64,000 bases of DNA, from the NCBI RefSeq assembly GCF_007559425.1, contig NZ_VMHE01000002.1:124001-188000 (forward strand), written 5' to 3'. Within the stretch, counting starts at the first letter, position 1, and every line of letters begins with the position of its first letter. Both the position numbers and the translations under genes were made by a program. This stretch comes from Allobacillus salarius. Lineage in GTDB: Bacteria > Bacillota > Bacilli > Bacillales > Alkalibacillaceae. Below are positions 42,124 through 51,554 of this stretch, piece after piece. The notes beneath the pieces are model-generated. The model saw only the letters and a list, made by a program, of their open reading frames with translations, ran no database searches and was not told where the DNA came from.

Positions 42124-42999
42124 ATGTTAACAGGTAAGTCGGTGTTATTTGTGGGTGGTGATGCACGTCATCTAGAAATGATGGAACAATTGATATTGGC
42201 AGACGCGGATGTGTTTGCTGTAGGCTTTGAAGAAGCAAAAGATCAGTTATCCGATGTAAATTTTGTTCACGCCGATCAAGTTTACAAACAAGAGCTCGCT
42301 GCAGTCGTATTGCCGGTTACTGGATTGGATCAAGATGGCTATGCAGAAGCCCATTATGCAGAAGAATCTCCCCACCTTGCAAAAGAATGGTTTAATGAAC
42401 TACCAGACGATTGCTTTTTATTTACAGGAATCATGACCCCTTATCTTAAAGACTTGGATACGTTTAAGGGGATGATTGTGCCTTTATTCGAACGAGACGA
42501 CGTGGCCATCTATAATTCAATTCCCACAGCAGAAGGTACACTTATGCTAGCGATTCAATATACTGACTTCACGATCCATGATTCAAATATTATGATTCTA
42601 GGATTTGGGCGAGTCGGAAAAACTTTAGTCCATTCATTTAAAGGGCTAGGAGCAAATGTGTCGGTCTCATCCAGATCGACGATTGATTTAGCAAGAATCT
42701 ACGAGTATAACTGTTTACCGATTCCTTTAGAACAATTGGATGAGAATCTTGCGGATTGTAATCTTTTGATTAACACAATACCTGACATTGTTGTTACACC
42801 AACGATTATCCGCGCATTGCCAGAAGATAGTTTGATCATTGACTTAGCTTCCAAGCCTGGAGGAGTTGACTTCCGATATGCGAAACGAATAGGAATTAAA
42901 ACGATACAGGCACCAGGATTACCAGGTATTGTTGCGCCGAAATCGGCTGGAAAGATTTTAGCACATGTCGTTCATCATATTTTGAATGAAGAAGAATAA
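42124..42999 (+). CDS. dpaA: Dipicolinate synthase subunit A (SpoVFA)
   Basis: 291 residues with a Rossmann-type dinucleotide fold: an N-terminal GGDARHLEMMEQL segment and a second motif IMILGFGRVGKTLVHSFKGLGANV. With DpaB it oxidises a DAP-pathway intermediate to dipicolinic acid, which is loaded into the spore core. TTGAGGAG precedes the ATG. The next genes (dpaB, asd, dapG, dapA) supply the same pathway. Confidence 0.96.
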   Translation: MLTGKSVLFVGGDARHLEMMEQLILADADVFAVGFEEAKDQLSDVNFVHADQVYKQELAAVVLPVTGLDQDGYAEAHYAEESPHLAKEWFNELPDDCFLFTGIMTPYLKDLDTFKGMIVPLFERDDVAIYNSIPTAEGTLMLAIQYTDFTIHDSNIMILGFGRVGKTLVHSFKGLGANVSVSSRSTIDLARIYEYNCLPIPLEQLDENLADCNLLINTIPDIVVTPTIIRALPEDSLIIDLASKPGGVDFRYAKRIGIKTIQAPGLPGIVAPKSAGKILAHVVHHILNEEE

Positions 43000-43020
43000 A
43001 ACAACAGGAGTGAATGTTTC

Positions 43021-43614
43021 ATGGATTTAAAGGGTAAACGAATTGGGTTTGGATTAACAGGATCTCACTGCACGTATGAACAAGTGTTTCCTCAAATTGA
43101 AAAGCTTATGGAATTGGGAGCGGAAGTTGTCCCAATCGTCTCTTACACGGTTCAACAGACAGATACAAAGTTCGGTAATGCGAAGGATCACTTAGAACGG
43201 ATTAAACAGATTACAGGAAAAGAACTTATTAAGACAATGCCAGAAGCAGAACCACTTGGACCACAAGCGCCACTGGATTGCATGATCATTGCTCCGTTGA
43301 CTGGAAATTCACTAAGCAAATTTGCGAATGCATTAACAGATAGCCCGCCACTCATGGCTGCAAAAGCGACATTGCGTAATGGAAGTCCAGTTGTTTTAGC
43401 TATATCGACCAATGATGCTCTCGGATTGAATGCGATGAATTTAGGGAAATTATTAGTGACTAAAAATGTATATTTTGTCCCGTACGGTCAAGATCACCCT
43501 TACAAAAAACCTGATTCCCTCGTAGCACATATGGAACTGATTCCAGAAACAATCGATGAGGCAATTAATGGCAAACAATTACAACCGATCATGCGCAATT
43601 ATGACATTGTGTGA
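43021..43614 (+). CDS. dpaB: Dipicolinate synthase subunit B (SpoVFB)
   Basis: 197 residues of a flavoprotein/decarboxylase-like fold: GKRIGFGLTGSHCTYEQV at the N-terminus and IIAPLTGNSLSKFANALTDSP, typical of DpaB. It lies 21 bases after dpaA with a CAGGAGTG site. A 58-base gap precedes asd. Confidence 0.96.
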   Translation: MDLKGKRIGFGLTGSHCTYEQVFPQIEKLMELGAEVVPIVSYTVQQTDTKFGNAKDHLERIKQITGKELIKTMPEAEPLGPQAPLDCMIIAPLTGNSLSKFANALTDSPPLMAAKATLRNGSPVVLAISTNDALGLNAMNLGKLLVTKNVYFVPYGQDHPYKKPDSLVAHMELIPETIDEAINGKQLQPIMRNYDIV

Positions 43615-43672
43615 TTCGGTCAGTAATGTGCTAAAATAAAGAAATAAAGAGTATTTTTTGGGGGTTACAACA

Positions 43673-44716
43673 ATGAATAATTCTAAACAATACAATGTAG
43701 CAGTCGTTGGCGTCACAGGAGCTGTCGGCCAGCGAATTATTGAAATGCTTGAACAGATTGATTTTCCAGTGAAGCAATTGATTCCACTTGCATCCAAACG
43801 ATCTGTTGGTAAAACCGTCGATTTCAAAGGTGAATCCATACAGATTAAAGAAGCATTAGCAGAGCAATTTGATGATGTAGATATTGCTTTCTTTTCAGCC
43901 GGGGGTTCAGTTTCTAAGCAACTGGCTCCAGAGGCTGTTAAGCGTGGAGCGGTCGTCATAGATAACACGAGTGCTTATCGTATGGATGACGAAGTACCAT
44001 TAGTTGTTCCTGAGGTCAATGAACAGGATATTTTAAATCATAAAGGAATCATTGCTAACCCGAATTGTTCAACCATTCAGATGGTTGCGGCGTTGGAGCC
44101 AATCCGTCAGAAATATGGTATGAAGCGGATTATCGTTTCTACTTATCAATCAGTTTCTGGTTCGGGAAATCAAGCAATGGAAGAATTGACGCATCAATCG
44201 CAGGCAATGTTGAACAACGAAGAAGTTTTTGCCGAAGTATTGCCGGTTAAATCGGAGAAAAAGCATTTCCCGATAGCGTTTAACGCACTCCCACAGATTG
44301 ATGTTTTTGATGAAAATCATTTTACACTTGAAGAAATGAAAATGATTAATGAAACGAAAAAAATTATGCATGATTACGAATTGCAGGTTTCTGCTACCTG
44401 TGTACGCTTGCCTTTTTATTATTCACATGCAGAAAGCGTATATGTCGAAATTGAAGATGATCATATTTCGATTGATCAATTCCAAGGAGCATTGAAAGAA
44501 GCACCTGGTGTTGTATTACAAGATGACATTCATAATCAAGTTTATCCAACACCGCTTACTGCAGAAGGAAAAACGGATGTATTCGTTGGAAGAGTCCGTA
44601 AAGATTTGGATGTTTCCAATGGGTTCCATCTGTGGATTGTTTCTGATAACCTACTGAAAGGAGCGGCTTGGAATTCTGTCCAAATCGCACAAAGTTATAT
44701 TAAATTAGCCAAATAA
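43673..44716 (+). CDS. asd: Aspartate-semialdehyde dehydrogenase
   Basis: 347 residues from ATG 43673, after a TTGGGGG site; the TTG at 43658 is part of that site. NADP-binding VVGVTGAVGQRIIEML, catalytic Cys in GIIANPNCSTIQM, and the later His region (RLPFYYSHAESVYVE) are visible. It makes aspartate semialdehyde for lysine, DAP, threonine and methionine. The stop is 20 bases before the dapG start. Confidence 0.97.
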   Translation: MNNSKQYNVAVVGVTGAVGQRIIEMLEQIDFPVKQLIPLASKRSVGKTVDFKGESIQIKEALAEQFDDVDIAFFSAGGSVSKQLAPEAVKRGAVVIDNTSAYRMDDEVPLVVPEVNEQDILNHKGIIANPNCSTIQMVAALEPIRQKYGMKRIIVSTYQSVSGSGNQAMEELTHQSQAMLNNEEVFAEVLPVKSEKKHFPIAFNALPQIDVFDENHFTLEEMKMINETKKIMHDYELQVSATCVRLPFYYSHAESVYVEIEDDHISIDQFQGALKEAPGVVLQDDIHNQVYPTPLTAEGKTDVFVGRVRKDLDVSNGFHLWIVSDNLLKGAAWNSVQIAQSYIKLAK

Positions 44717-44736
44717 TGCATAGCTCGAGGTGGACT

Positions 44737-45954
44737 ATGAAGTTTTTAGTACAGAAATTCGGTGGCACTTCCGTCCGAAATAAAGAAAGTCGAAAACATG
44801 CTATTCGACACATTGAGAAAGCAATTAATGAAGGGTACAAAGTTGTCGTTGTCGTATCGGCAATGGGGAGAAAAGGTGAGCCTTATTCAACAGATACATT
44901 ATTAGAGCTCATTAATTATCCGAATACCCAATTAACTTCCCGTGAAATTGATTTGCTCATGTCTACTGGTGAACTGATTTCATCCATCGTCATGGCAAAT
45001 GAGTTAAGAGAAAGTGGCTTAGTCGCCTCTGCTCTATCTGGTCCACGTGCTGGAATATTAACGACTGACGATCATATGAATGCAAGAATCAATAAAGTAA
45101 TACCAGATGAGTTACTGAATTATTTCAAGAGTAACGATGTCATCGTTGTTGCAGGCTTTCAAGGGGAAGATGCGAATGGTGATATTACGACGCTAGGTCG
45201 TGGAGGATCAGATACTTCAGCCGTAGCACTTGGAGCTGCACTTGAAGCGGAGTTCGTCGATATTTTTACCGATGTAGATGGAATTAAAACAGCAGATCCA
45301 GGCATCGTTAAAAATGCGAAGACGCTAAAAGTGATGACTTATAATGAAATTGTTCATTTAGCATATGAGGGAAGCAGGGTCATTCATCCCCGAGCAGTTG
45401 AAATTGCCATGCAAGAAAAAATTCAAGTACGCGTTCGTTCAACTTATTTGGAAGATGAAGGCACACTTGTTACATTCAAGAAAACACAAGGTTTAGATAG
45501 AGGATTCAAAGATCAACTTGTCACTGGAATCGCCCATCAAGCCGGAATTACTCAAATAAAGGTACGAACAAATACATCAAATTCCATGGAACTTCACGAT
45601 CAGCTGTTGACTGAGTTAGCGACAGCTGGAGTTTCCGTTGACTTTTTTAATATCTTTTCAAAAGGTATTACGTTTACCGTGCCGAATGATAAGCTGAAGC
45701 GAACAACAGAGATTATCGAACGGTTAGCGGTTGACTATGAGATCAATGAAAACTGTGCGAAAGTATCAGCAGTAGGAGCTGGCATTCAAGGGGTTCCTGG
45801 TGTGGCAGCAAAAGTCGTTTCAGCTCTTGCGAGACAACAAATTCAAATTCTTCAATCTGCAGACAGTCACACAACGATCTGGCTCCTCATTAAAGAAACA
45901 GATCTTGAAAAAGCCGTGAATGCACTACATGATACATTTTTATTAAATACGTAA
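44737..45954 (+). CDS. dapG: Aspartokinase, DapG type
   Basis: 405 residues from ATG 44737, placed after CGAGGTGG; an ATG at 44716 is upstream of that site. The kinase domain begins FLVQKFGGTSV and contains GFQGEDANGDITTLGRGG; two ACT domains form the C-terminus. In B. subtilis DapG is the DAP-inhibited aspartokinase encoded in the same place. The context (asd, dapA, dpaAB) supports a role in DAP and dipicolinate supply. Confidence 0.95.
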   Translation: MKFLVQKFGGTSVRNKESRKHAIRHIEKAINEGYKVVVVVSAMGRKGEPYSTDTLLELINYPNTQLTSREIDLLMSTGELISSIVMANELRESGLVASALSGPRAGILTTDDHMNARINKVIPDELLNYFKSNDVIVVAGFQGEDANGDITTLGRGGSDTSAVALGAALEAEFVDIFTDVDGIKTADPGIVKNAKTLKVMTYNEIVHLAYEGSRVIHPRAVEIAMQEKIQVRVRSTYLEDEGTLVTFKKTQGLDRGFKDQLVTGIAHQAGITQIKVRTNTSNSMELHDQLLTELATAGVSVDFFNIFSKGITFTVPNDKLKRTTEIIERLAVDYEINENCAKVSAVGAGIQGVPGVAAKVVSALARQQIQILQSADSHTTIWLLIKETDLEKAVNALHDTFLLNT

Positions 45955-45971
45955 GAGAGGGTCGATTGAAA

Positions 45972-46838
45972 ATGAATTTTGGAAATGTACTAACAGCTAT
46001 GGTTACTCCTTTCAATGAATCGAATGAGTTGGACTTAGAGAAAACGGAACAGCTTGTGGAGTATCTTATTGAAAATGGTTCAGACGGTCTCGTTGTTGGT
46101 GGTACTACAGGTGAATGGCCTACATTGACAGAAGAGGAAAAACTTCAACTTTTTGAGCAGGTTGTAAAAGTTGTAAACGGACGTGCAAAAGTCATTGCTG
46201 GAACGGGTACCAACAGTACAGAGAGCTCTATTGCCATAACGAAAGAAGCCTCCAAAACGGGTGTCGATGGAATTATGCTTGTGACACCTTATTACAACAA
46301 GCCAAGCCAAGAAGGATTGTATCAGCATTTCAAAGCAATTGCTGAAGCAACGACATTGCCGATTATGCTTTATAACATTCCAGGACGTTCTGTAGTTGAT
46401 ATGTCGACAGAAACGACGATTAGGCTTTCCAAAATTGATAATGTTGTTTGTACGAAGGATGCAACAGGTGATTTGGATCGAATGAGTGAAATTATCGAGC
46501 AAACGGACGATGACTTCAGCTTATATTGTGGTGACGATGGGTTGACGTTACCATCACTTGCTGTTGGTTCAGCAGGTGTCGTTTCTGTTGCTTCGCATGT
46601 GATTGGAAATGAAATGCAAGAAATGGTGACGGCTTATCAACAAGGAAACGTGAAAGAAGCGGGCAATCTGCACCGTCAATTGCTGCCGAAAATGAAAGCT
46701 TGTTTTATGGCTCCTTCACCAGCACCTGTGAAAGCAGCTTTAAACAAGAAAGGCATAGACGTTGGTTCGGTACGACTTCCGTTATTACCGTTAACTGATG
46801 AAGAAGAACAAACATTAAGTAAAATACTCGAACTATAA
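45972..46838 (+). CDS. dapA: 4-hydroxy-tetrahydrodipicolinate synthase
   Basis: 288 residues from ATG 45972 (start MNFGNVLTAMVTPF); a TTG at 45966 is too close to the GAGAGGG ribosome site. It is a TIM-barrel aldolase with VVGGTTGEWPTL, the tyrosine segment IMLYNIPGRS and Schiff-base lysine K162 (VVCTKDATGD). It condenses pyruvate and aspartate semialdehyde. In B. subtilis rnjB follows; here a terminator and tepA follow instead. Confidence 0.97.
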   Translation: MNFGNVLTAMVTPFNESNELDLEKTEQLVEYLIENGSDGLVVGGTTGEWPTLTEEEKLQLFEQVVKVVNGRAKVIAGTGTNSTESSIAITKEASKTGVDGIMLVTPYYNKPSQEGLYQHFKAIAEATTLPIMLYNIPGRSVVDMSTETTIRLSKIDNVVCTKDATGDLDRMSEIIEQTDDDFSLYCGDDGLTLPSLAVGSAGVVSVASHVIGNEMQEMVTAYQQGNVKEAGNLHRQLLPKMKACFMAPSPAPVKAALNKKGIDVGSVRLPLLPLTDEEEQTLSKILEL

Positions 46839-46848
46839 TTTTTAAGAT

Positions 46849-46876
46849 CCTGCAGGTATAACCTGTGGGGTTTTTT
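46849..46876 (+). terminator. Intrinsic terminator after dapA
   Basis: A 9-bp stem (46849-46857 with 46861-46869, with non-Watson-Crick pairs) has a 3-base loop and six T residues after it. It closes the dpaA-dapA unit. Confidence 0.75.
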
Positions 46877-46952
46877 ATGTAATACGAGCACTGTTACAAG
46901 AAGTATGAATCAAAAATTTTCGTACACACTACCGAATAAAGGTGGTGTATGT

Positions 46953-47690
46953 ATGAGCGAGCAAGAACATAAAAACAATGAAGCGCAACCCGAACAGCCA
47001 GATGGGGATGGTCCTGAACAGTCGTTAGTTGAAAAGATTAAACAATTAGGACAAACGAATGTTCCGTCAGCACCAGATTCCAATATTCATATTTTACCGA
47101 TTATTGGACAAATCGAGGGGCATCTTCAACTCCCTTCCAAAAACAAAACAACTAAATATGAACATGTGTTACCACAACTTGTTGCTATTGAACAAAATCC
47201 GAAAATCGAAGGTGTCATCTTATTATTGAATACTGTTGGTGGTGATGTGGAGGCAGGTTTGGCCTTGTCTGAAATGGTAGCCAGCTTATCCAAACCAACC
47301 GTTTCGATTGTATTAGGCGGAGGGCATAGCATTGGTGTACCCATCGCAACGAGTGCTGACTATTCATTTATCACTGAAACAGCAACGATGACGATCCATC
47401 CGATTCGATTGACCGGTTTAGTGATCGGAGTGCCTCAGACATTTGAATACTTAGACAAGATGCAAGACAGAGTCATTCGTTTTGTAACAAATCATTCCAA
47501 TATCGATGAAGAAAAATTTAAAGAACTAATGTTTGAAAAAGGAAATTTAACAAGGGATATAGGAACAAATGTCATTGGGGAAGATGCGGTGAAATATGGA
47601 TTGATCGATGCAGTCGGCGGTGTCAGTCAAGCTATTCAAAAGCTCAATGAACTGATTGATAAGAAGAAAGAAGGTCAGGTGATTCAATGA
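46953..47690 (+). CDS. tepA: ClpP-like serine protease TepA (YmfB)
   Basis: 245 residues from ATG 46953, after GGTGGTG; the upstream ATG 46905 would add 16 residues without family character. The ClpP/crotonase fold shows the nucleophile in GGGHSIGVP (S126), with a likely His in [10 protein letters not shown]. TepA was linked to secretion and to degradation of small acid-soluble proteins in B. subtilis. The hydrophilic N-terminal 40 residues are low complexity. The stop overlaps ylzJ by 4 bases. Confidence 0.92.
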   Translation: MSEQEHKNNEAQPEQPDGDGPEQSLVEKIKQLGQTNVPSAPDSNIHILPIIGQIEGHLQLPSKNKTTKYEHVLPQLVAIEQNPKIEGVILLLNTVGGDVEAGLALSEMVASLSKPTVSIVLGGGHSIGVPIATSADYSFITETATMTIHPIRLTGLVIGVPQTFEYLDKMQDRVIRFVTNHSNIDEEKFKELMFEKGNLTRDIGTNVIGEDAVKYGLIDAVGGVSQAIQKLNELIDKKKEGQVIQ

Positions 47691-47893
47691 TCCATTATAC
47701 ACCTCTAACCTATGAAGAAATTTTTGAGGAAGAGAAAAATGAACAAACTCAATGGGTATCGATGAACCATATGATGGTAAAAGTAAGAAAGAAAGCTGAT
47801 TTATCAGGTTATGAAATCGATCAAATGATATCAACTGACCCTAACGATTATTTAAATCAACAGTTGATGCCAGGAACAAATTTCTATTTGTAA
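47687..47893 (+). CDS. ylzJ: YlzJ-like small protein
   Basis: 68 residues with the YlzJ pattern [13 protein letters not shown] and a C-terminal [15 protein letters not shown]. It is a short soluble protein found between tepA and spoIIIE in Bacillus; its function is unknown. The start overlaps the tepA stop (ATGA), so it is translationally coupled. Confidence 0.85.
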   Translation: MIHYTPLTYEEIFEEEKNEQTQWVSMNHMMVKVRKKADLSGYEIDQMISTDPNDYLNQQLMPGTNFYL

Positions 47894-47924
47894 CTTTTCA
47901 ACCACTTTTAACACTTCGAGAGTG

Positions 47925-47933
47925 TGATATAAT
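47925..47933 (+). promoter_or_regulatory. Extended -10 promoter candidate for spoIIIE
   Basis: TG-A-TATAAT at 47925-47933 is a perfect extended -10 element, 61 bases ahead of the spoIIIE start. No good -35 hexamer is seen at the right distance. Confidence 0.5.
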
Positions 47934-47945
47934 GAATAGACTACG

Positions 47946-47967
47946 AAGCAGCCATACTTGGCTGCTT
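47946..47967 (+). other. Small hairpin in the spoIIIE leader
   Basis: AAGCAGCC (47946-47953) pairs perfectly with GGCTGCTT (47960-47967). It lies between the candidate promoter and the start codon, and only three T residues follow (47966-47968, two of them in the stem). It may be a weak attenuator or a transcript-stabilising 5' hairpin. Confidence 0.45.
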
Positions 47968-47993
47968 TACTGATTTATTTCGAGGTGAAGAAA

Positions 47994-50261
47994 GTGGCAA
48001 AAAAGAAAAAGAGAAATAGAAGAAAAAATAATCGAAAGTCGAATCTGTATTTTGAACTGATTGGACTGGCGTTCATCCTATTTGCCATTTTTTCAAGTGG
48101 GATTCCAATGATTTCAAGCGGAGTGATTCCGCATGTTTTAGTAACGTTACTCCAATGGTTATTTGGCTTTTGGTATATAGTAATTAGCGGATTTATCTTC
48201 TTTATAGGAATCTATCTATTAATTAAAAGAAAATGGCCGAATTTTAAATCCATTCGGTGGATCGGTTTTTATCTATTATTTGCTTCAATCTTATTATTTA
48301 CACACGTACAAACATTCGAAACGATTGTACAAGCGACTACTCAAAATATATTCGGGTTAACGTGGGATTATTATGAAGCTTATCAAAACGGAGAAGTAGA
48401 TTATTCAGCAATTGGTGCTGGTATGACAGGTGCGTTGTTATTCGTAGGCAGTTTTTATTTATTATCTGGTGTCGGTTCGAAAGTTGTTGCAACATTTGCG
48501 ATTATTTTTGGAATCATTATGCTGACAGAGAAGTCAATTATTGATGTCATCAAAGGTTTTTTTGGAGAAGTACAAGCTCGCTTTGCCAGTATGCGCGATA
48601 AACGAGCCGAGCGTAAGGAAGCCGCCGAGAAGGAAAAAGAAGAAAAACTAGAAATCGAAAATTCATATGAAATGACGGAATCTGAATCAACTCCAGTCAT
48701 TGAAGACTTCCAGTCAGTGGAACCCGAAAATGTTGAACCTGAGTCTATGGAAATCGAGACTAATGAGTGGACGGAAAATGTAGAAGAGCTTCCTGAAGAG
48801 GGAGAGGAAGTGATGGCTTTAACAGAGGTAGAAAATGAGTCGTACCGGTTACCATCCCTTCAGCTACTTGCGAGTCCTGTCAACCATTCACAGCAACAAG
48901 AGAAATCACAAATCCAATCCACAGTAAGAAAGCTGGAACAAACATTTCATAGCTTTGGTGTTAAAGCTCGCGTTTCGAAGGTGCATGTGGGGCCAGCAGT
49001 GACAAAATATGAAGTTAATCCTGATATCGGGGTGAAAGTAAGTAAAATTGTCAATTTACACGATGACTTGGCACTTGCCCTTGCTGCGCGCGATATACGT
49101 ATTGAGGCACCGATACCAGGGAAGTCAGCGATTGGTATTGAAGTGCCGAACTCAGAGGTCGCTCAAGTATCGCTTCGTGAAGTAATGCAACCACAAATGA
49201 AACCTGAATCCAAGCTGCTCTTTGGCTTAGGTCGAGATATTGCTGGTGAATCCATTGCTTCTGAGTTGAATAAAATGCCTCACTTACTGATCGCCGGTGC
49301 AACAGGAAGCGGTAAAAGTGTTTGTGTCAATGGTATTATTACGAGCATTCTACTACGGGCCAAACCACATGAAGTGAAGATGATGATGATTGATCCGAAA
49401 AAAGTGGAGTTGAATGTGTATAATGGCATTCCACATTTATTGGCTCCTGTAGTAACGGATCCTAAAAAAGCATCTAAAGCATTGAAAAAAATCGTCTCTG
49501 AAATGGAAAGAAGATATGATCTGTTTTCGGAGACAGCAACGAGAAATATTGAAGGATACAATGAACATGTCGACCGAGTGAATGAAGAAGAAGGCGAAAA
49601 CCATCCTCACCTGCCGTATATTGTTGTATTAATTGATGAGTTGGCGGATTTAATGATGGTTGCTTCGAATGAAGTAGAAGATGCGATCACACGATTAGCC
49701 CAAATGGCAAGGGCTGCAGGAATTCATCTAATTATCGCAACACAGCGCCCGTCAGTGGATGTCATTACAGGAGTAATCAAAGCAAATATTCCATCGCGAA
49801 TTGCATTTAGTGTCTCCTCAGCTACAGACTCTCGTACGATTTTAGATGGGAATGGTGCTGAGAAGTTGCTTGGTAAAGGGGATATGCTTTTCTTGCCTGT
49901 CGGTGCGTCCAAGCCTACAAGAATTCAAGGGGCATTCTTGTCCGATGAGGAAGTCGAACGTGTTGTTGACCATTGTATTGCACAACAGAAAGCACAATAT
50001 CAGGAAGAGATGATTCCTGAAGAAACGTCAACAGATATGGAAGAAGTAGATGATGATCTGTATGACGATGCCGTTCAGCTGATCATTGAAATGCAAAGTG
50101 CTAGTGTTTCGATGCTACAACGTAAATTCAGGGTAGGCTATACGAGAGCCGCGAGACTGATCGATGCCATGGAAGAAAGAGGAATTGTCGGTCCATATGA
50201 AGGAAGTAAACCACGGAAAGTACTGGTCAGCCAACAGCCTGAAGAAACATCGATGCAATAA
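47994..50261 (+). CDS. spoIIIE: DNA translocase SpoIIIE (FtsK family)
   Basis: 755 residues from GTG 47994 after a GAGGTG site; an upstream TTG at 47958 lies in the leader hairpin and is rejected. A basic N-terminus is followed by four membrane helices, an acidic linker, the RecA-like motor with Walker A GATGSGKS (residues 435-442), and a C-terminal gamma domain ([25 protein letters not shown] winged helix). It pumps the chromosome into the forespore. Synteny (tepA-ylzJ-spoIIIE) supports SpoIIIE rather than SftA. Confidence 0.95.
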   Translation: MAKKKKRNRRKNNRKSNLYFELIGLAFILFAIFSSGIPMISSGVIPHVLVTLLQWLFGFWYIVISGFIFFIGIYLLIKRKWPNFKSIRWIGFYLLFASILLFTHVQTFETIVQATTQNIFGLTWDYYEAYQNGEVDYSAIGAGMTGALLFVGSFYLLSGVGSKVVATFAIIFGIIMLTEKSIIDVIKGFFGEVQARFASMRDKRAERKEAAEKEKEEKLEIENSYEMTESESTPVIEDFQSVEPENVEPESMEIETNEWTENVEELPEEGEEVMALTEVENESYRLPSLQLLASPVNHSQQQEKSQIQSTVRKLEQTFHSFGVKARVSKVHVGPAVTKYEVNPDIGVKVSKIVNLHDDLALALAARDIRIEAPIPGKSAIGIEVPNSEVAQVSLREVMQPQMKPESKLLFGLGRDIAGESIASELNKMPHLLIAGATGSGKSVCVNGIITSILLRAKPHEVKMMMIDPKKVELNVYNGIPHLLAPVVTDPKKASKALKKIVSEMERRYDLFSETATRNIEGYNEHVDRVNEEEGENHPHLPYIVVLIDELADLMMVASNEVEDAITRLAQMARAAGIHLIIATQRPSVDVITGVIKANIPSRIAFSVSSATDSRTILDGNGAEKLLGKGDMLFLPVGASKPTRIQGAFLSDEEVERVVDHCIAQQKAQYQEEMIPEETSTDMEEVDDDLYDDAVQLIIEMQSASVSMLQRKFRVGYTRAARLIDAMEERGIVGPYEGSKPRKVLVSQQPEETSMQ

Positions 50262-50269
50262 GAATTATA

Positions 50270-50304
50270 AAACTAGTCAAGAAAATCTCTTGACTAGTTT
50301 TTTT
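50270..50304 (+). terminator. Intrinsic terminator after spoIIIE
   Basis: A perfect 13-bp stem (50270-50282 with 50288-50300) has a 5-base loop and is followed by further T residues. Confidence 0.9.
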
Positions 50305-50387
50305 CGTGGCTTAAAATATTTGTTAGGTTAAATACACAACATAGCTTAGGTTTCGATGACGGTCGTTGGTGGCAGGCGTTCTTAAAG

Positions 50388-50576
50388 CTTCAGTGTTAAA
50401 CAGGCTGTCTTCAGTGTTTAATCGAGAGGCTTCAGGGTTAATTTGCGGTGCTTCAGGGTTTTTCAGTGAGGGTTCAGGGTTAATTTGAAGCCCTTCAGTG
50501 TTTAATCTAGAGACTTCATGGTTAATTCACGAATCTTCAGGGTTAATCAGCAAATCTTCAGTATACGTTCTTCATC
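50388..50576. repeat. Array 1: nine degenerate tandem units, exact 21-bp period
   Basis: The core CTTCAGGGTTAAT recurs at 50388, 50409, 50430, 50451, 50472, 50493, 50514, 50535 and 50556, always 21 bases apart with no indel. The first five bases (CTTCA; once GTTCA) are nearly invariant, the middle is variable (AGGGTT, AGTGTT or ATGGTT; the last unit diverges), and the remaining eight are unconstrained. On the minus strand one frame reads as heptads of the form (I/L)N(P/T)E plus three variable residues, with one TGA. The array lies between the spoIIIE terminator and a second strong terminator. I see no known mobile element in it. Confidence 0.92.
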
Positions 50577-50603
50577 ATATCATCAGCTTCTTGTCTTACA
50601 TAA

Positions 50604-50652
50604 AAAAACAGCATCAACCGAACTTAAAAGACTACTCGGTTGATGCTGTTTT
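50604..50652. terminator. Strong, possibly bidirectional terminator
   Basis: A 17-bp stem (about 50605-50621 with 50636-50652) is flanked by A residues on the left and T residues on the right, so it could end transcripts from both sides. No annotated gene lies directly upstream; the only sequence it would terminate on the + strand is array 1. Confidence 0.85.
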
Positions 50653-50715
50653 ATATTCATTTACTAACTGATGCGAATCTTTTTTATTGTTTCATCCAAT
50701 TTCACAGAATAATCA

Positions 50716-50746
50716 TTGACTCTCACGTTACGGGATACTTTATAGT
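50716..50746 (+). promoter_or_regulatory. MerR-type promoter with 19-bp spacer and operator
   Basis: TTGACT (50716-50721) and TATAGT (50741-50746) are separated by 19 bases, longer than the normal 17. The spacer contains a 13-base near-palindrome, TCACGTTACGGGA (50723-50735; one mismatch). A long spacer with a central dyad is the hallmark of promoters activated by DNA distortion by MerR-family proteins. It directly precedes the MerR/TipAS gene, implying autoregulation. Confidence 0.82.
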
Positions 50747-50770
50747 TACTGATGAAGGGAGAAATTTAAA

Positions 50771-51499
50771 ATGAAAGTGAAAGAAGTTGCTGATTTAGTG
50801 GGCATTAGTGTGCGCACCCTTCATCATTATGATGAAGTTGGTTTGTTGATTCCTGAAGATACGACTGAAGCGGGTTATCGAGTATATTCTGAGAAGAATC
50901 TTGAAGATCTACAGCAGATTTTATTTTTTAAAGAGCTCGGTTTCAACTTGAAAAAAATTAAAGAAATCATGGATAGTCCAATTTTCGATCGACAAGAGGC
51001 ATTACACATGCAACATCAGATGCTTTTAGAAAAAAGAAAACGACTCAACAAGATGATAGCAACGATTGAAAAGACCATAAAACATTCGCAAGGAGAGATC
51101 TCAATGTCAAGTGAGGAAAAATTTGAAGGCTTTGACTTTAATCAAAACCCATACGAAAAAGAGGCAAGAGAAAAATGGGGTGACAAAGCAGTTGATCAAG
51201 CAAATGAAAAAACAAAAAATATGACTACGTTTGAACAAGAACGATTTAACGATATTTTTCGTCGTCTCGCCGACATTCGTCATTTATCACCCGACTCGGA
51301 AGAAGCACAAACAATGATCCAAGAATGGTATCAATACTTAAATAAAATAGGGAACTATTCGCTTGAGGCATTCAAAGGCTTAGGAGAAATGTATGTGAAT
51401 GATGAGCGCTTTACGAAAAACATTGATCAATTCGGTGAAGGTTTAGCCCAATTCATGTGTACTGCGATGAGCGTTTATACAGACACAAATAAAAAATAG
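50771..51499 (+). CDS. MerR family regulator with TipAS domain (Mta/TipA type)
   Basis: 242 residues. The N-terminal winged helix begins VKEVADLVGISVRTLHHYDEVGLL and continues to QQILFFKELGFNLKKIKEIM; a dimerisation coiled coil spans about 75-105. The C-terminal half (from about 118) is a TipAS-type ligand-binding domain (NPYEKEAREKWGDKAV, then a helical bundle). Mta and TipA bind hydrophobic or thiopeptide-like drugs and activate efflux genes and themselves. No transporter is next to it, so only its own promoter is an evident target. It is not part of this locus in B. subtilis and lies between two repeat arrays, which suggests insertion. Confidence 0.9.
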   Translation: MKVKEVADLVGISVRTLHHYDEVGLLIPEDTTEAGYRVYSEKNLEDLQQILFFKELGFNLKKIKEIMDSPIFDRQEALHMQHQMLLEKRKRLNKMIATIEKTIKHSQGEISMSSEEKFEGFDFNQNPYEKEAREKWGDKAVDQANEKTKNMTTFEQERFNDIFRRLADIRHLSPDSEEAQTMIQEWYQYLNKIGNYSLEAFKGLGEMYVNDERFTKNIDQFGEGLAQFMCTAMSVYTDTNKK

Positions 51500-51554
51500 A
51501 ATAGTGTTGATTCTTAATTGCCAAGAAATAAAAGAGATATCACTAAAACCACAC

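Noticed and set aside
50388..50576. Array 1 as a CRISPR array
   Set aside because: Repeats are degenerate, the unit is only 21 bases including the variable part, there are no proper spacers, and no cas genes are present.
50388..50576. Array 1 as a minus-strand gene for a heptad-repeat protein
   Set aside because: The consistent heptad frame has an in-frame TGA, and no start codon with a ribosome site is visible.
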